Origin: JANMQK01 sp031370485
GTDB lineage: Bacteria > Acidobacteriota > Polarisedimenticolia > Gp22-AA2
Assembly: GCA_031370485.1 (NCBI GenBank)
Contig: JANMQK010000039.1
Coordinates: 1-19,157, forward strand
Direction of reading: 5' to 3'
Length of the DNA stretch: 19,157 nucleotides
The translations under genes and the position numbers were made by a program. This document shows positions 1 to 8,852 of this stretch, piece after piece. The notes under the pieces are model-generated. The model did no database searches and was not told where the DNA came from. It was given only the letters and a program-made list of their open reading frames with translations. Each line of letters opens with the position of its first letter. Position 1 is the first letter of the stretch.

Positions 1-3000
1 ACGCTGTCGGGCGGGGTGGTGACCTGGGCGATCGGCGGTCTGGCGGCGGGCGGTTCGGGGTCGGTGCAGCTGGTGGTCAAGGTGAACAGCCCTCTGGCCA
101 ACGGCACGGTCATCACAAACGCCACCTACGGCATCACGAGCAACGAGGCGGGCCCCGTGAGCGGCGCGGCCGACACGACGACGGTGACGTCATCGCCGGT
201 GCTGGCGATCTCCAAGACCGACGGCCCCGACCCGGTGTCGGCGGGCGCCAACATCACCTACACGATTTCCTACTCGAACACTGGTAACGAGAACGCGACG
301 GGGGTCGTGATCACCGACACCGTCCCTGCGAACACGACGTTCGTCTCGGCGACGGCCGGCGGAACGCTGGCGGGCGGGGTCGTGACCTGGACGATCGGCG
401 GCCTGACGGCGGGCGGATCGGCGTCGGTACAGCTGGTGGTGAAGGTGACGAGCCCGCTCACAAACGGCACGGTCATCACCAATGGCGCCTACAGCGTCAA
501 CAGCAACGAGACCGGCGCGACGGCGGGGGCGGCTGTCACCACCACCGTGACCTCCGCCCCGATCCTGATCGTCTCCAAGGCCGGGGCGCCGAACCCGGTG
601 GCCGCGGGCGCCAACATCACTTACACCCTCTCCTACTCGAACGCGGGCAACGAGAACGCCACGGGAGTGGTGATCGCCGATACGCTGCCGGCGAACACGG
701 CGTTCGTGTCGGCGACGGGCGGAGGGGTCCTCGCGGGTGGAGTGGTGACCTGGACAATCGGCAACCTGAACGCCGGTGTGTCGTCCTCGGTGCAGCTGGT
801 GGTCAAGGTGAACAGCCCCCTCGCCAACGGCACGGTGATCAGCAACTCGACCTACAACATCGACTCGGATCAGACGGCGCCGGCCGCCGGGGCCGCCGTC
901 TCGACCACGGTCACCTCCTCGCCGACGCTGACGATCTCGAAGACCGACGGGCCGGACCCGGTGGCGGCGGGGGCCAACATCACCTACACGATCTCCTACG
1001 CCAACTCCGGCAACGCGAACGCCACGGGGGTGGTGATCGCCGACACGCTGCCTGCGAATACGACGTTCGTCTCGGCGACCGGGGGAGGAACGCCGGCGGG
1101 CGGCATCGTCGGCTGGACGATTGGCGCCCTCGCGGCGGGCGGCTCGGGGTCGGTGCAGCTGGTCGTGAAGGTGAACAGTCCGCTGGCGAACGGCACGGTC
1201 ATCACGAACGGGACCTACAGCATCGACTCGAACGAAACCGCCCCGACGGCGGGCGCGGCGGCCACGACCACCGTGACGTCGGCGCCGAACCTCATCGCCA
1301 CGAAGGCCTTCGTGGACGATAACGGTGGAGTCCTGGCGCCGGGCGACGTCGTGACCTACACGATCACGGTCACGAATACCGGCAACGCCGACGCGACGAA
1401 CGTGCTCCTGACCGACCCGATACCGGCGAACACGACCCTCGTCGCCGGCAGCCTCACCTCGGACGACCCGGCCGACGTCAAGACGCCGGGGAATCCGCTC
1501 ACTGTCGCCGTCGGCACCCTGAACGGAGCCGGCGGGGCCGACAGCGACGTCGTCATCACCTTCAAGGTGCGCCTCGACAGCCCGCTGGCGAACGGCACGG
1601 TCATCAGCAACCAGGGCGCGATCACGGCGGACGGGCCGCTCAGCGTCAATACCGACGATCCCTCAACCGGCCCGATCGGCGACGCCACCGCGAGGACGGT
1701 GGTCTCGGCGCCGGTGCTTGGCGCCACCAAGACGGCGGCGGACGACAACGGCGGCGCGCTGACCCAGGGGGACCTCGTCACCTACACCATCACCGTGCGG
1801 AACACCGGCAACGCCGACGCCACGAACGTCTTGCTGAGCGACGCGATCCCGGCGAACACAACGCTGGTGGCCGGCAGCCTGACATCGGACGATGCGACCG
1901 ACGTGAAGACGGAGGGGAACCCCCTCACCGTCGCCATCGGCACCCTCGGCGGCGCGGGCGGGAGCGACGGCGACGTGGTCATCACCTTCAAGGTCCGGCT
2001 CGCCACCCCGCTGGCGGGAGGCACGGTGATCAGCAACCAGGCCTCGGTGACCACCGACGGCCCGCTGGGCATCGTGTCGGACGACCCCTCGACCGGCGCG
2101 CCCAATGACGCGACCGACCTGACGGTCACCGCCGCCGCCCCGGCCCTCACCATGCTCGAGACGGTGCAGGACATCACGGGAGCCATTCTCCACCCGGGCG
2201 ATACGCTGCAGTACACCATCACCGTGAGGAACACCGGCACGGCCGACGCAACCACGGTCGTGGTGAGCGATCCCATCCCGGCGAATACGACCCTCGTCCC
2301 CGGCTCCCTCACCTCGGACGACCCGACCGACATCCTGACCGAGGGGAACCCCCTGGTCATCCAGGTCGGCACGCTGGCGGCGCCCGGCAACGGCGACAGC
2401 GACGTGGTCATCACCTTCAGGGTGATCGTCAACCCCGCGGTGCTCGGCGGAACGATGATCGACAACCAGGGCAGCCTCACGGCGGCGGGCGGCATCACGA
2501 GGATCTCCGACGACCCGGGCCGCAACGACCTTCTTGAGACCGGCAACGACCCCGCCGACCCGGCCGACGACGATACGACCCTGATCGGGCCGGTGTCCCT
2601 CGGCGACGTGCTGCAGATCGCGAAGACGGCCGACACCATCGCAGTCCGGCGCGGGGACTTCATCCTTTATAACGTCACGCTCACCAACCCGACGGCGGCG
2701 GACGTGGTCAACGTCTCTCTGCAAGATACGCTGCCGGTGGGTGTCAGCCTGGTGCGCGGCTCGCTGGTGCTCGACGGCGCGCCGCAGGTCGACCCGCCGC
2801 AAGCGGTGCCTTTCGTCGTGCCGATTGGCGCCGTGAACGCCGCGCCTCTCCCGAACACGCGCACCCTTACCTACCGCGCCGTCGTGAACAGCGGAGCGGT
2901 GATCGGCAGCCTGGTCAACCGGGCGGTCGCGGTGGACGCCGCCTCGCAGCCTTTGTCGCGTCCCGCGGACAATACGGTCGCCCTCCTCGAGGACCCCGAG

Positions 3001-6000
3001 TTCGACCTCGGCACGATCATCGGCAAGGTGTTCGACGACAAAGACGGCAACGGCGTCCAGGGACCGGGGGAGAACGGCGTCGGCGGTGTGATGGTGGCGA
3101 TGGAGGACGGCGTGTACGCCGTCACCGACGGGAACGGCATGTACCACATCGCCGCGGCCCGCCCGGGCAACAGGCTGGTGAAGGTCAACCGCTTCACGCT
3201 GCCGGCGAACGACGGCCTGACGCTGCCGGAGGCCCAGACCGTCACCCTGACCCCGGGTCTGCTCGTGAAGATCAATTTCGGCGTGCGGGTCCGGCCGGCG
3301 CAGATCATCCGGCAGGGACGGCCGGGGTCGTACGGGATCGCCGTCGCGAACGAGACGATCAGTTCTGAGGCGTCGGTCGCCGGGAACCTGGACGACATGA
3401 CGGCGGTGGTGAACGGGGTGCAGGCGCACCTGCCGAAGGCGCGCGTCAAGATGGACGTGATGAGCCTGGAAAGGAATTTGAGGGTTGCGAACGGCCGCCT
3501 GGTGAAGCCCGCGGTGTTCCAGCTGTCCTATCCGACCGACCGGCCGCTCAAGGAGTGGACGCTCGAGATCTGCGATGCCCAGACGCGGCACATCCGCTCG
3601 TTCCGCGGCGCCGACATGAAGACCGACAAGGTCACATGGGACGGCAAGGACGACACCGGGGCCCTCGTCGCGGGCGGCGGCATCTACCAGTACCAGCTGA
3701 CGATGGAGTTCGTCGACGGGTCGCTCAGCAAGAGCCCGCTGCGGCTTTTCGGAGTGAACCGGACGAGCGCCATCTCCTTCGAGCTGACCGGGGCCTCGTT
3801 CGACACGAACGCGGCGACGCTCAAGCCGTCGGCCGCCTCCATCCTGGACGAGGTCGCGGCGACACTCAAGAAATACCCGAACGAGAAGGTGGTCGTCCGC
3901 GGCCACACCGACAACACCGGCGACGAGGACTGGAACGCGCGCCTCTCGGCCATGCGCGCCGGGTCGGTGCGCGACTACCTGGTGTCGGCGGGCATTCCGG
4001 CGGATCGCCTTGTTACGGAGGGCCGCGGCGCCGCGAGCCCGGTGGCGCCCAACACGACACCCGACGGGCGGGCGCGCAATCGCCGGGTGGACATCAAGGC
4101 ACTCCTGGAGGAGAACGAACTGGCCCCGGTGTTCTCCGCCGCCGGGTCGCAGGGGGAGAGGGAGGTCGTGGTCAACGGCCAGCGCGTACCGGCCGACGAG
4201 GACGGATCGTTCCAGACGGTGGTCGATCCGACCAAAGACAAGGGCCGCGTCTACGTCGGCATCAAGACCGAGGACGGCGGGCTGGCGGCGGCGACGGTGA
4301 CCCTGCCCACCATCACCATCGTGGAGCCCTCCGCCGGCTCGACGGTCGAGATCGGCTCGCGCAAGGACGTGATCAAGCTGATGCAGCCCGCGGCCGACGG
4401 GAAAGGGCTGCGCTACCCGGTGGTGAACGTGCCGGTGCGCGGCCGGACCGAGCCCGGAAACCAGGTCTTCGTGGATGGCAGCCCAGTCAAGGTGGCCGGA
4501 AACGGCTCGTTCAAGACCGACCTGCCGCTGGCGGTGGGGGAAAACGTCTTCGGGATGGTCGCGGTCGGGACGAGCGGCAACACCAGCCTCGTGAACCTGG
4601 CGGTGAACCTGACCGGTGTCGACGCCAAGCGCGAGCTGATCACCGTCAGGAAGCCGGTGCCGCAGTTCTCGATCGAGATGCCGCCGCGGGGCGCCGTGCT
4701 CACCAGCCCGAACCTGTTCGTGCGCGGCACCGCCCCGGCCAAGGCCTCCGTGACGATCAACCAGTGGCACATGCCGGTGGCGTCGAACGGGACCTTCGCG
4801 GGCACGGTGCGCCTGCCGGACGGCCCCTCGACGATCGAGGTCGTCGTGACGATGCCGGACGGCGGGCAGGGCAGGGTCGGCGTCCCGGTCCAGGTGACCT
4901 CCGACTACTTCTTCCTGGTGGCCCTGGGTGATGCGACCGTCAACAAGATCACGACCACGGGCCGCGTGCCGGAGAAGTACCAGGACGACCTTTACGTCGA
5001 CGGCCGCGTGGCCCTCTACATGAAGGGGCGGATACAGGGCAAGTACCTTATCACCGCCGGCCTCGACACGGGTGACGGCCGGCTGTCCCAGATCGGCTCG
5101 CGGCTGGGCGACCGCGACAACAGCTCTTTCTACAGGACCCTCGACCCCGACTCGTTCTACCCCGTCTACGGAGACGGCAGCCGGACGGTCAAGGACACCA
5201 ACAGCCAGGGCCGGTTCTACGTCCTGGTCGAGGCGCCATCCTCGTCGTTCGAATGGGGGAATTACAATTCCGGAATCACCGGCAACGAGTTCTCCTCCTT
5301 CGACCGGTCGCTGTACGGCGCCAAAGCCTCCTGGAAGAGCCTGACGAAGCGCAAGGACGGCCAGCCGTTCGGCCAGGCCATCGTGTTCGCGGCCCTTCCT
5401 GAGACCCGCTCCGCCCATGACGAGTTCAGCGGCACCGGCGGGTCGCTCTATTTCCTGCGGAACAAGGGGGTTGTGCCGGGGTCGGAGAAGGTGCGGCTGG
5501 AGGTCAGGGACAAGATCACGGGCATCCCGGTTGCGAACGTAACTCGCAGCAATTACGTTGATTACGAGATTGACTATGCGGAGGGGAGGATTCTGTTCCG
5601 GACTCCGGTGTCGTCGATTGCCGACACCACCACCCTGATCAGCGACGGGCTGCTCAACGGCAACCCCGTCTTCGTGGTGGTGGACTACGAGTACAACGAC
5701 CTGACGGCGGCACCCATGGACCAGACGACTTACGGCGCGCGTGTCAAGCAGACGGTGGGCGAGAACGTCACCGTGGGCGGCACCTATGTAAAAGAGGAGC
5801 GTCCGGCCGGGAGCTACACTCTCGAGGGCGGCGACGTTACGGTGAGGGTCGGGAAGAACACGCAGGTGATCGCGGAATACAGCCAGACACAGAACGAGTC
5901 GCTGCCGCAGTACGTCTCGACGGACGGCGGGCTCTCCTTCACGCAGAAGAGTGTTGTGACCTCGAACGACGCGGCCCAGGCCTACAAGTTCGAGTTCGCC

Positions 6001-7506
6001 ACGACCCAGGGCCCGGCGCGGCTGACCGGCTACATCCGCCACATCGACGAAGGTTTCTCGTCGTCGTTCACCGCCGCGGAGCACGCGAGCGACCAGTACG
6101 GCTCGACCCTTGCGCTGAAGTTCGGCAGGAACGCGGCCGTTGATCTGCTGTTCGACCGGAACGAGGTGAGCGGGGTCTCGACCATGGAGACCTCGACACT
6201 GCAGTACCGGCAGACCCTCGGCAAATTCGGGCTGGCGGGTGAGGCGCGCTACCGCACGACCGACAACGTCTCGTCTCCGGACTCTACGGAGGGCGTGGGA
6301 GCCGTCCGCCTCGACTACCGGCCGACGCCGAAGCTCGATTTCTTCGCCCGCTACCAGGACGATTTCCTGCAGAGAAACGATGCGGCCACGGCGACGACCG
6401 GCCTGAAGCGCCAGACGACCCTCGGGGCCGACATCCATCTGAGCCCGAAAGTGACTTTGAAGACCGAGCTGACCACGGCGAAGGAAGGGGATGCGGTCCT
6501 CATCGGACTGACCACGAAAGTCGACCAGAAAACGGTGCTGTACGGCACCTACAGCATGTCGCCGGACCAGGCGAGCGCGATCACGGGCGTGCTGACCCTC
6601 GGAGCCGCGTCGGCCTTGACCGACCGGACCAAGCTCTACACCGAGGAGCAGTTCAAGACCAACGACCAGGGCGCGACCACTACCAACACGGTGGGGCTGA
6701 GCACGCGGCTGAGCGACCGGCTGACGACCTCGGTGGCCTTCGAGCGCTCACGCCTCAACGCCAGCGGGTCGAACCCGGACACGCTCCGCCAGGCGGGCTC
6801 GGCCAGCGCGTCATACGCCTACACCTGGTTCAAGATCTTCTCCAAGTTCGAGATGCGGAAAGACGACGGCACCGGCCTCGACCGCAACCAGTGGCTCTCG
6901 TCGAACGCGTTCGAAGTGAAGATGACCCGCGACCTCACCTTCCAGGGCCGCTACAACTACGGCGTGACCACCGACAACGTCACCGACAGCCACGAGACGG
7001 TGTTCCGCGAGCAGAGCCTGGGGGTCGCCTACCGGCCGGTGGCCTTCGACTGGATCAACTTCCTGACCCGCTATACGCAGGTTCGCAACCTGCCGCCAAA
7101 CACGCAGGTGGTCAGCCGGGATCAGACCAAGGACACAGTCTTCTCCTTCCAGACGGTGGTGGACCTGCACCGCAGGGTCTCCTTGACGGAGAAGTACGCG
7201 GTCAGGGACCACGCGCTCGACCAGGCGCTGCTGGATGACCTCAAGAGCCAGATGAGGCTGTGGATCAACCGCTTCAACTATCACCTGAGCGACACCTGGG
7301 ACGCCGCGCTCGAATACCGCACGCTGTCGATGAGGGACGCGGCCGACAACGCCAACAAGGGGTTCCTGCTCGAGGTGAACAGGTTGTTCCTGCAGCACAT
7401 GAGGGTCGGGGTCGGCTACAACTTCACCGACTTCACCGACAACGAGTTCAGCGCGAACGACTACTCGGCGAAGGGCTTCTTCTTCCGCATCCAGGGGAAG
7501 TACTAG
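1..7506 (+). CDS. Giant DUF11 / SdrD-B / OmpA / outer-membrane barrel protein (5' partial)
   Basis: The reading frame is open from base 1, so the N-terminus and signal peptide lie upstream; at least 2501 residues are visible. Domains in order (by base): a partial DUF11 module (1-189), three short DUF11 modules (190-1278), four longer ones (1279-2997), an SdrD-B/Cna-B-like domain (about 3001-3290) with the loop DKDGNGVQGPGE, a FlgD-Ig-like domain (about 3480-3770, WDGKDDTGALVAGGG), an OmpA-C peptidoglycan-binding domain (3769-4120), Ig-like modules (about 4150-4900), and a barrel (about 4900-7503) ending in FFFRIQGKY, with the terminal aromatic residue typical of outer-membrane proteins. The barrel starts with a motif I associate with large OM proteins (YPVYGDGS, then WGNYNSGITGNEF, then RSLYGAKASW). 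Only one cysteine was noticed. It is probably an outer-membrane protein that holds peptidoglycan and displays or threads a repetitive stalk. The specific function is unknown. It heads the operon with the FecR protein 14 bp downstream. Confidence 0.9.
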   Translation, partial: TLSGGVVTWAIGGLAAGGSGSVQLVVKVNSPLANGTVITNATYGITSNEAGPVSGAADTTTVTSSPVLAISKTDGPDPVSAGANITYTISYSNTGNENATGVVITDTVPANTTFVSATAGGTLAGGVVTWTIGGLTAGGSASVQLVVKVTSPLTNGTVITNGAYSVNSNETGATAGAAVTTTVTSAPILIVSKAGAPNPVAAGANITYTLSYSNAGNENATGVVIADTLPANTAFVSATGGGVLAGGVVTWTIGNLNAGVSSSVQLVVKVNSPLANGTVISNSTYNIDSDQTAPAAGAAVSTTVTSSPTLTISKTDGPDPVAAGANITYTISYANSGNANATGVVIADTLPANTTFVSATGGGTPAGGIVGWTIGALAAGGSGSVQLVVKVNSPLANGTVITNGTYSIDSNETAPTAGAAATTTVTSAPNLIATKAFVDDNGGVLAPGDVVTYTITVTNTGNADATNVLLTDPIPANTTLVAGSLTSDDPADVKTPGNPLTVAVGTLNGAGGADSDVVITFKVRLDSPLANGTVISNQGAITADGPLSVNTDDPSTGPIGDATARTVVSAPVLGATKTAADDNGGALTQGDLVTYTITVRNTGNADATNVLLSDAIPANTTLVAGSLTSDDATDVKTEGNPLTVAIGTLGGAGGSDGDVVITFKVRLATPLAGGTVISNQASVTTDGPLGIVSDDPSTGAPNDATDLTVTAAAPALTMLETVQDITGAILHPGDTLQYTITVRNTGTADATTVVVSDPIPANTTLVPGSLTSDDPTDILTEGNPLVIQVGTLAAPGNGDSDVVITFRVIVNPAVLGGTMIDNQGSLTAAGGITRISDDPGRNDLLETGNDPADPADDDTTLIGPVSLGDVLQIAKTADTIAVRRGDFILYNVTLTNPTAADVVNVSLQDTLPVGVSLVRGSLVLDGAPQVDPPQAVPFVVPIGAVNAAPLPNTRTLTYRAVVNSGAVIGSLVNRAVAVDAASQPLSRPADNTVALLEDPEFDLGTIIGKVFDDKDGNGVQGPGENGVGGVMVAMEDGVYAVTDGNGMYHIAAARPGNRLVKVNRFTLPANDGLTLPEAQTVTLTPGLLVKINFGVRVRPAQIIRQGRPGSYGIAVANETISSEASVAGNLDDMTAVVNGVQAHLPKARVKMDVMSLERNLRVANGRLVKPAVFQLSYPTDRPLKEWTLEICDAQTRHIRSFRGADMKTDKVTWDGKDDTGALVAGGGIYQYQLTMEFVDGSLSKSPLRLFGVNRTSAISFELTGASFDTNAATLKPSAASILDEVAATLKKYPNEKVVVRGHTDNTGDEDWNARLSAMRAGSVRDYLVSAGIPADRLVTEGRGAASPVAPNTTPDGRARNRRVDIKALLEENELAPVFSAAGSQGEREVVVNGQRVPADEDGSFQTVVDPTKDKGRVYVGIKTEDGGLAAATVTLPTITIVEPSAGSTVEIGSRKDVIKLMQPAADGKGLRYPVVNVPVRGRTEPGNQVFVDGSPVKVAGNGSFKTDLPLAVGENVFGMVAVGTSGNTSLVNLAVNLTGVDAKRELITVRKPVPQFSIEMPPRGAVLTSPNLFVRGTAPAKASVTINQWHMPVASNGTFAGTVRLPDGPSTIEVVVTMPDGGQGRVGVPVQVTSDYFFLVALGDATVNKITTTGRVPEKYQDDLYVDGRVALYMKGRIQGKYLITAGLDTGDGRLSQIGSRLGDRDNSSFYRTLDPDSFYPVYGDGSRTVKDTNSQGRFYVLVEAPSSSFEWGNYNSGITGNEFSSFDRSLYGAKASWKSLTKRKDGQPFGQAIVFAALPETRSAHDEFSGTGGSLYFLRNKGVVPGSEKVRLEVRDKITGIPVANVTRSNYVDYEIDYAEGRILFRTPVSSIADTTTLISDGLLNGNPVFVVVDYEYNDLTAAPMDQTTYGARVKQTVGENVTVGGTYVKEERPAGSYTLEGGDVTVRVGKNTQVIAEYSQTQNESLPQYVSTDGGLSFTQKSVVTSNDAAQAYKFEFATTQGPARLTGYIRHIDEGFSSSFTAAEHASDQYGSTLALKFGRNAAVDLLFDRNEVSGVSTMETSTLQYRQTLGKFGLAGEARYRTTDNVSSPDSTEGVGAVRLDYRPTPKLDFFARYQDDFLQRNDAATATTGLKRQTTLGADIHLSPKVTLKTELTTAKEGDAVLIGLTTKVDQKTVLYGTYSMSPDQASAITGVLTLGAASALTDRTKLYTEEQFKTNDQGATTTNTVGLSTRLSDRLTTSVAFERSRLNASGSNPDTLRQAGSASASYAYTWFKIFSKFEMRKDDGTGLDRNQWLSSNAFEVKMTRDLTFQGRYNYGVTTDNVTDSHETVFREQSLGVAYRPVAFDWINFLTRYTQVRNLPPNTQVVSRDQTKDTVFSFQTVVDLHRRVSLTEKYAVRDHALDQALLDDLKSQMRLWINRFNYHLSDTWDAALEYRTLSMRDAADNANKGFLLEVNRLFLQHMRVGVGYNFTDFTDNEFSANDYSAKGFFFRIQGKY
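190..1278 (+). repeat. Three tandem 363-bp short-class DUF11 modules
   Basis: Modules begin at 190, 553 and 916, exactly 363 bp (121 codons) apart. A partial earlier copy covers 1-189, and the next class starts at 1279. Each copy carries ANITYT(I/L)SY, NATGVVI, PANT, VTWTIG or a variant, SVQLVVKV, and NGTVI(T/S)N. Copies are close in protein and share long DNA stretches but differ at many synonymous sites. They are therefore not recent identical duplications. The array continues upstream of the window. Confidence 0.93.
1279..2586 (+). repeat. Long-class DUF11 modules (two exact 426-bp units plus one 456-bp unit)
   Basis: Modules begin at 1279, 1705 and 2131 (426 bp, 142 codons, apart). The third runs about 456 bp because of an acidic tail (GNDPADPADDDT). 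Compared with the short class they carry an insertion around LTSDDPxDVKTxGNPL and VGTL. Shared motifs are YTITV(T/R)NTG, ADATNVLL, PANTTLV and DSDVVITF. A more divergent eighth module follows at about 2587-2997 and leads into the SdrD-B-like domain. Confidence 0.9.
3769..4120 (+). other. OmpA-C-like peptidoglycan-binding domain inside the giant protein
   Basis: The translated segment starts ISFELTGASFDTNAA, continues with VVVRGHTDNTG, and contains NARLSAMRAGSVRDYL, which fits the OmpA-family signature N-x2-L-S-x2-R-A-x2-V-x3-L exactly. It ends with GRARNRRVDI. The Asp of GHTD and the Arg of the signature, which contact diaminopimelate in the known family, are both present. The domain normally binds peptidoglycan in the periplasm, so the modules before it and the barrel after it must be arranged around a periplasmic point. 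The order (OmpA domain before the barrel) is reversed relative to classical OmpA. Confidence 0.9.
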
Positions 7507-7520
7507 CACGGGACGGGGGG

Positions 7521-8852
7521 ATGAACAGAAGCGTCAAAGTGCTGGGGCTGCTCATCGTGCTCGTCCTCCTGGCGGGCTGGTGGTTCTACGTGTACCGCCA
7601 GCCGGGACCGGGCGGCCTCCCCGGGGCTCCGCCGGCAGCGGGCGGTCCCGAGACGACGTCCCCCGGGGAGGGCGCCCCGGTCGAGCTGCCCCCCCCCGTG
7701 CTGTCGGGGGAGGTGACCGCGGGGTCGGGACAGGCCGTGGCGACGCTGCGTTCGAGCGAGCGGACCGTGAAGGTCAAACGGGCCGCCGACCTGGCCTGGG
7801 AAGAGGCAAAGGTCGACATGCCGCTCTTCGAGAGCGACTCCCTCAGGACCTTCGAGCGCTCCGCTGCGACCATAGCGTTCGGGCAGGACGACGTCGTCGA
7901 GGTGGATCAGAACGCCCTGGTGATCATCAAGCCGCAGCGCAGGAAGGCCAATGAGATCTCCCTGGCAGTCCTGTCGGCGGATCTCCTCGCGGGCTTGGAG
8001 TCCGGGACGGCGCCCGAGAGGCAGAAGGCGATCGACGCCGCGGCTGAGAAACGGCAGCTGACCTTGAGCAAGGTGCTGGTGGCAGGCGCCCCCAGCGGCG
8101 GGACCCGGGTCGCCGTGAAGACCCTCCCGGACCGATCGACGAGCGTCGCGGTCCTCGCGGGGACGCTCCGCGTCACGAACCCCAAAGGGCAGGACGTCAC
8201 CGTGACGGAGAAGATGGCGACCCGCATCAGCGCCGGCGGGACCCTGGCGAGGCCGAAGCCCCTTCCGGGTGTCCCCTCCCTGGCGTTCCCGGATGACGGC
8301 GCCGAGTATCCATTCCAGAGCAGGGCTCCGCGCGTCGAGGTGAGCTGGCGGCCCGTCGATCAGGCGCGGACCTACCGGGTGGTCCTTGCGGCAGACACCG
8401 CGTTCAGCAAGGTGCTTGCCGACGAGAGGGTGGCCGGCACCGCCCTTTCGGTCCGCAATCTGCGCCCGGGGACCTACCACTGGCGCGTACGCGCGCAGGA
8501 CAAGGACGGCATCGAGGGCCCCTACAGCCAGGCGCGCTCGATCAAGGCGGTCTTCGACGACGTCCCGCCGCGCCTCGAGATCCTGGAGCCGCCTGAGATG
8601 TTCGTCGCGCCCGCGGCCAGCGTCGAGCTGCGGGGGAAGACCGAGCGGGGGGCCCGGCTCAAGGTCAACGGGCGGAAAGTCACGGTCGGACCCGACGGAG
8701 CATTCAGCTATCTCCTGGATCTGCGCGAGGGGGTCAACCTCGCCACCATCGAGGCCATGGACCCGGCCGGGAACGCGCAGTACGACAAGCGGCTGATCAC
8801 CTTCCGGGGCGCGAAGCGCACCAGCGCCGCGTCGGTCTTGGGGGATCCATGA
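7521..8852 (+). CDS. Membrane-anchored FecR-domain / FN3-like / Ig-like periplasmic protein
   Basis: The protein is 443 residues. The ATG at 7521 is chosen because a G-rich ribosome site lies just upstream (7511-7520) and it directly precedes a membrane anchor (VKVLGLLIVLVLLAGWWFYV, residues about 5-24). The frame stays open upstream into the previous gene, but that part is a shadow. A Pro/Gly-rich spacer (about 27-65) leads to a FecR-like domain (about 70-245), with LFESDSLRTFERSAATIAF and later VAVLAGTLRVTNPKG. An FN3-like module follows (about 250-345, VSWRPVDQARTYRVVL and PGTYHWRVRAQDKDG), then an Ig-like module (about 350-430) of the kind also seen in the upstream barrel protein. Topology is probably cytoplasm-in, periplasm-out. 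FecR domains often pair with sigma or anti-sigma systems, but no sigma factor is here; the partner may be the histidine kinase, whose start codon overlaps this stop by 4 nt. Confidence 0.85.
   Translation: MNRSVKVLGLLIVLVLLAGWWFYVYRQPGPGGLPGAPPAAGGPETTSPGEGAPVELPPPVLSGEVTAGSGQAVATLRSSERTVKVKRAADLAWEEAKVDMPLFESDSLRTFERSAATIAFGQDDVVEVDQNALVIIKPQRRKANEISLAVLSADLLAGLESGTAPERQKAIDAAAEKRQLTLSKVLVAGAPSGGTRVAVKTLPDRSTSVAVLAGTLRVTNPKGQDVTVTEKMATRISAGGTLARPKPLPGVPSLAFPDDGAEYPFQSRAPRVEVSWRPVDQARTYRVVLAADTAFSKVLADERVAGTALSVRNLRPGTYHWRVRAQDKDGIEGPYSQARSIKAVFDDVPPRLEILEPPEMFVAPAASVELRGKTERGARLKVNGRKVTVGPDGAFSYLLDLREGVNLATIEAMDPAGNAQYDKRLITFRGAKRTSAASVLGDP

Noticed and set aside
1..1278. Tandem 363-bp units considered as a CRISPR or DNA-level satellite
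   Set aside because: The units are protein-coding DUF11 modules, in frame, with synonymous divergence and no spacer structure.
3555..4931. Plus-strand 458-codon frame overlapping the giant gene
   Set aside because: It is out of frame with the clear OmpA-C and Ig-like domains and has a shadow-type Arg/Gly/Asp composition.
5268..5281. GGAATTACAATTCC inverted repeat
   Set aside because: It lies inside a conserved coding motif (WGNYNSGITG), is short, and occurs singly; it is probably chance.
1663..6438. A 1591-codon open frame on the minus strand
   Set aside because: It lies wholly antisense to the DUF11/OmpA/barrel gene, has an Arg/His/Val/Gly-rich composition typical of GC-rich shadow frames, and shows no domain or ribosome site.
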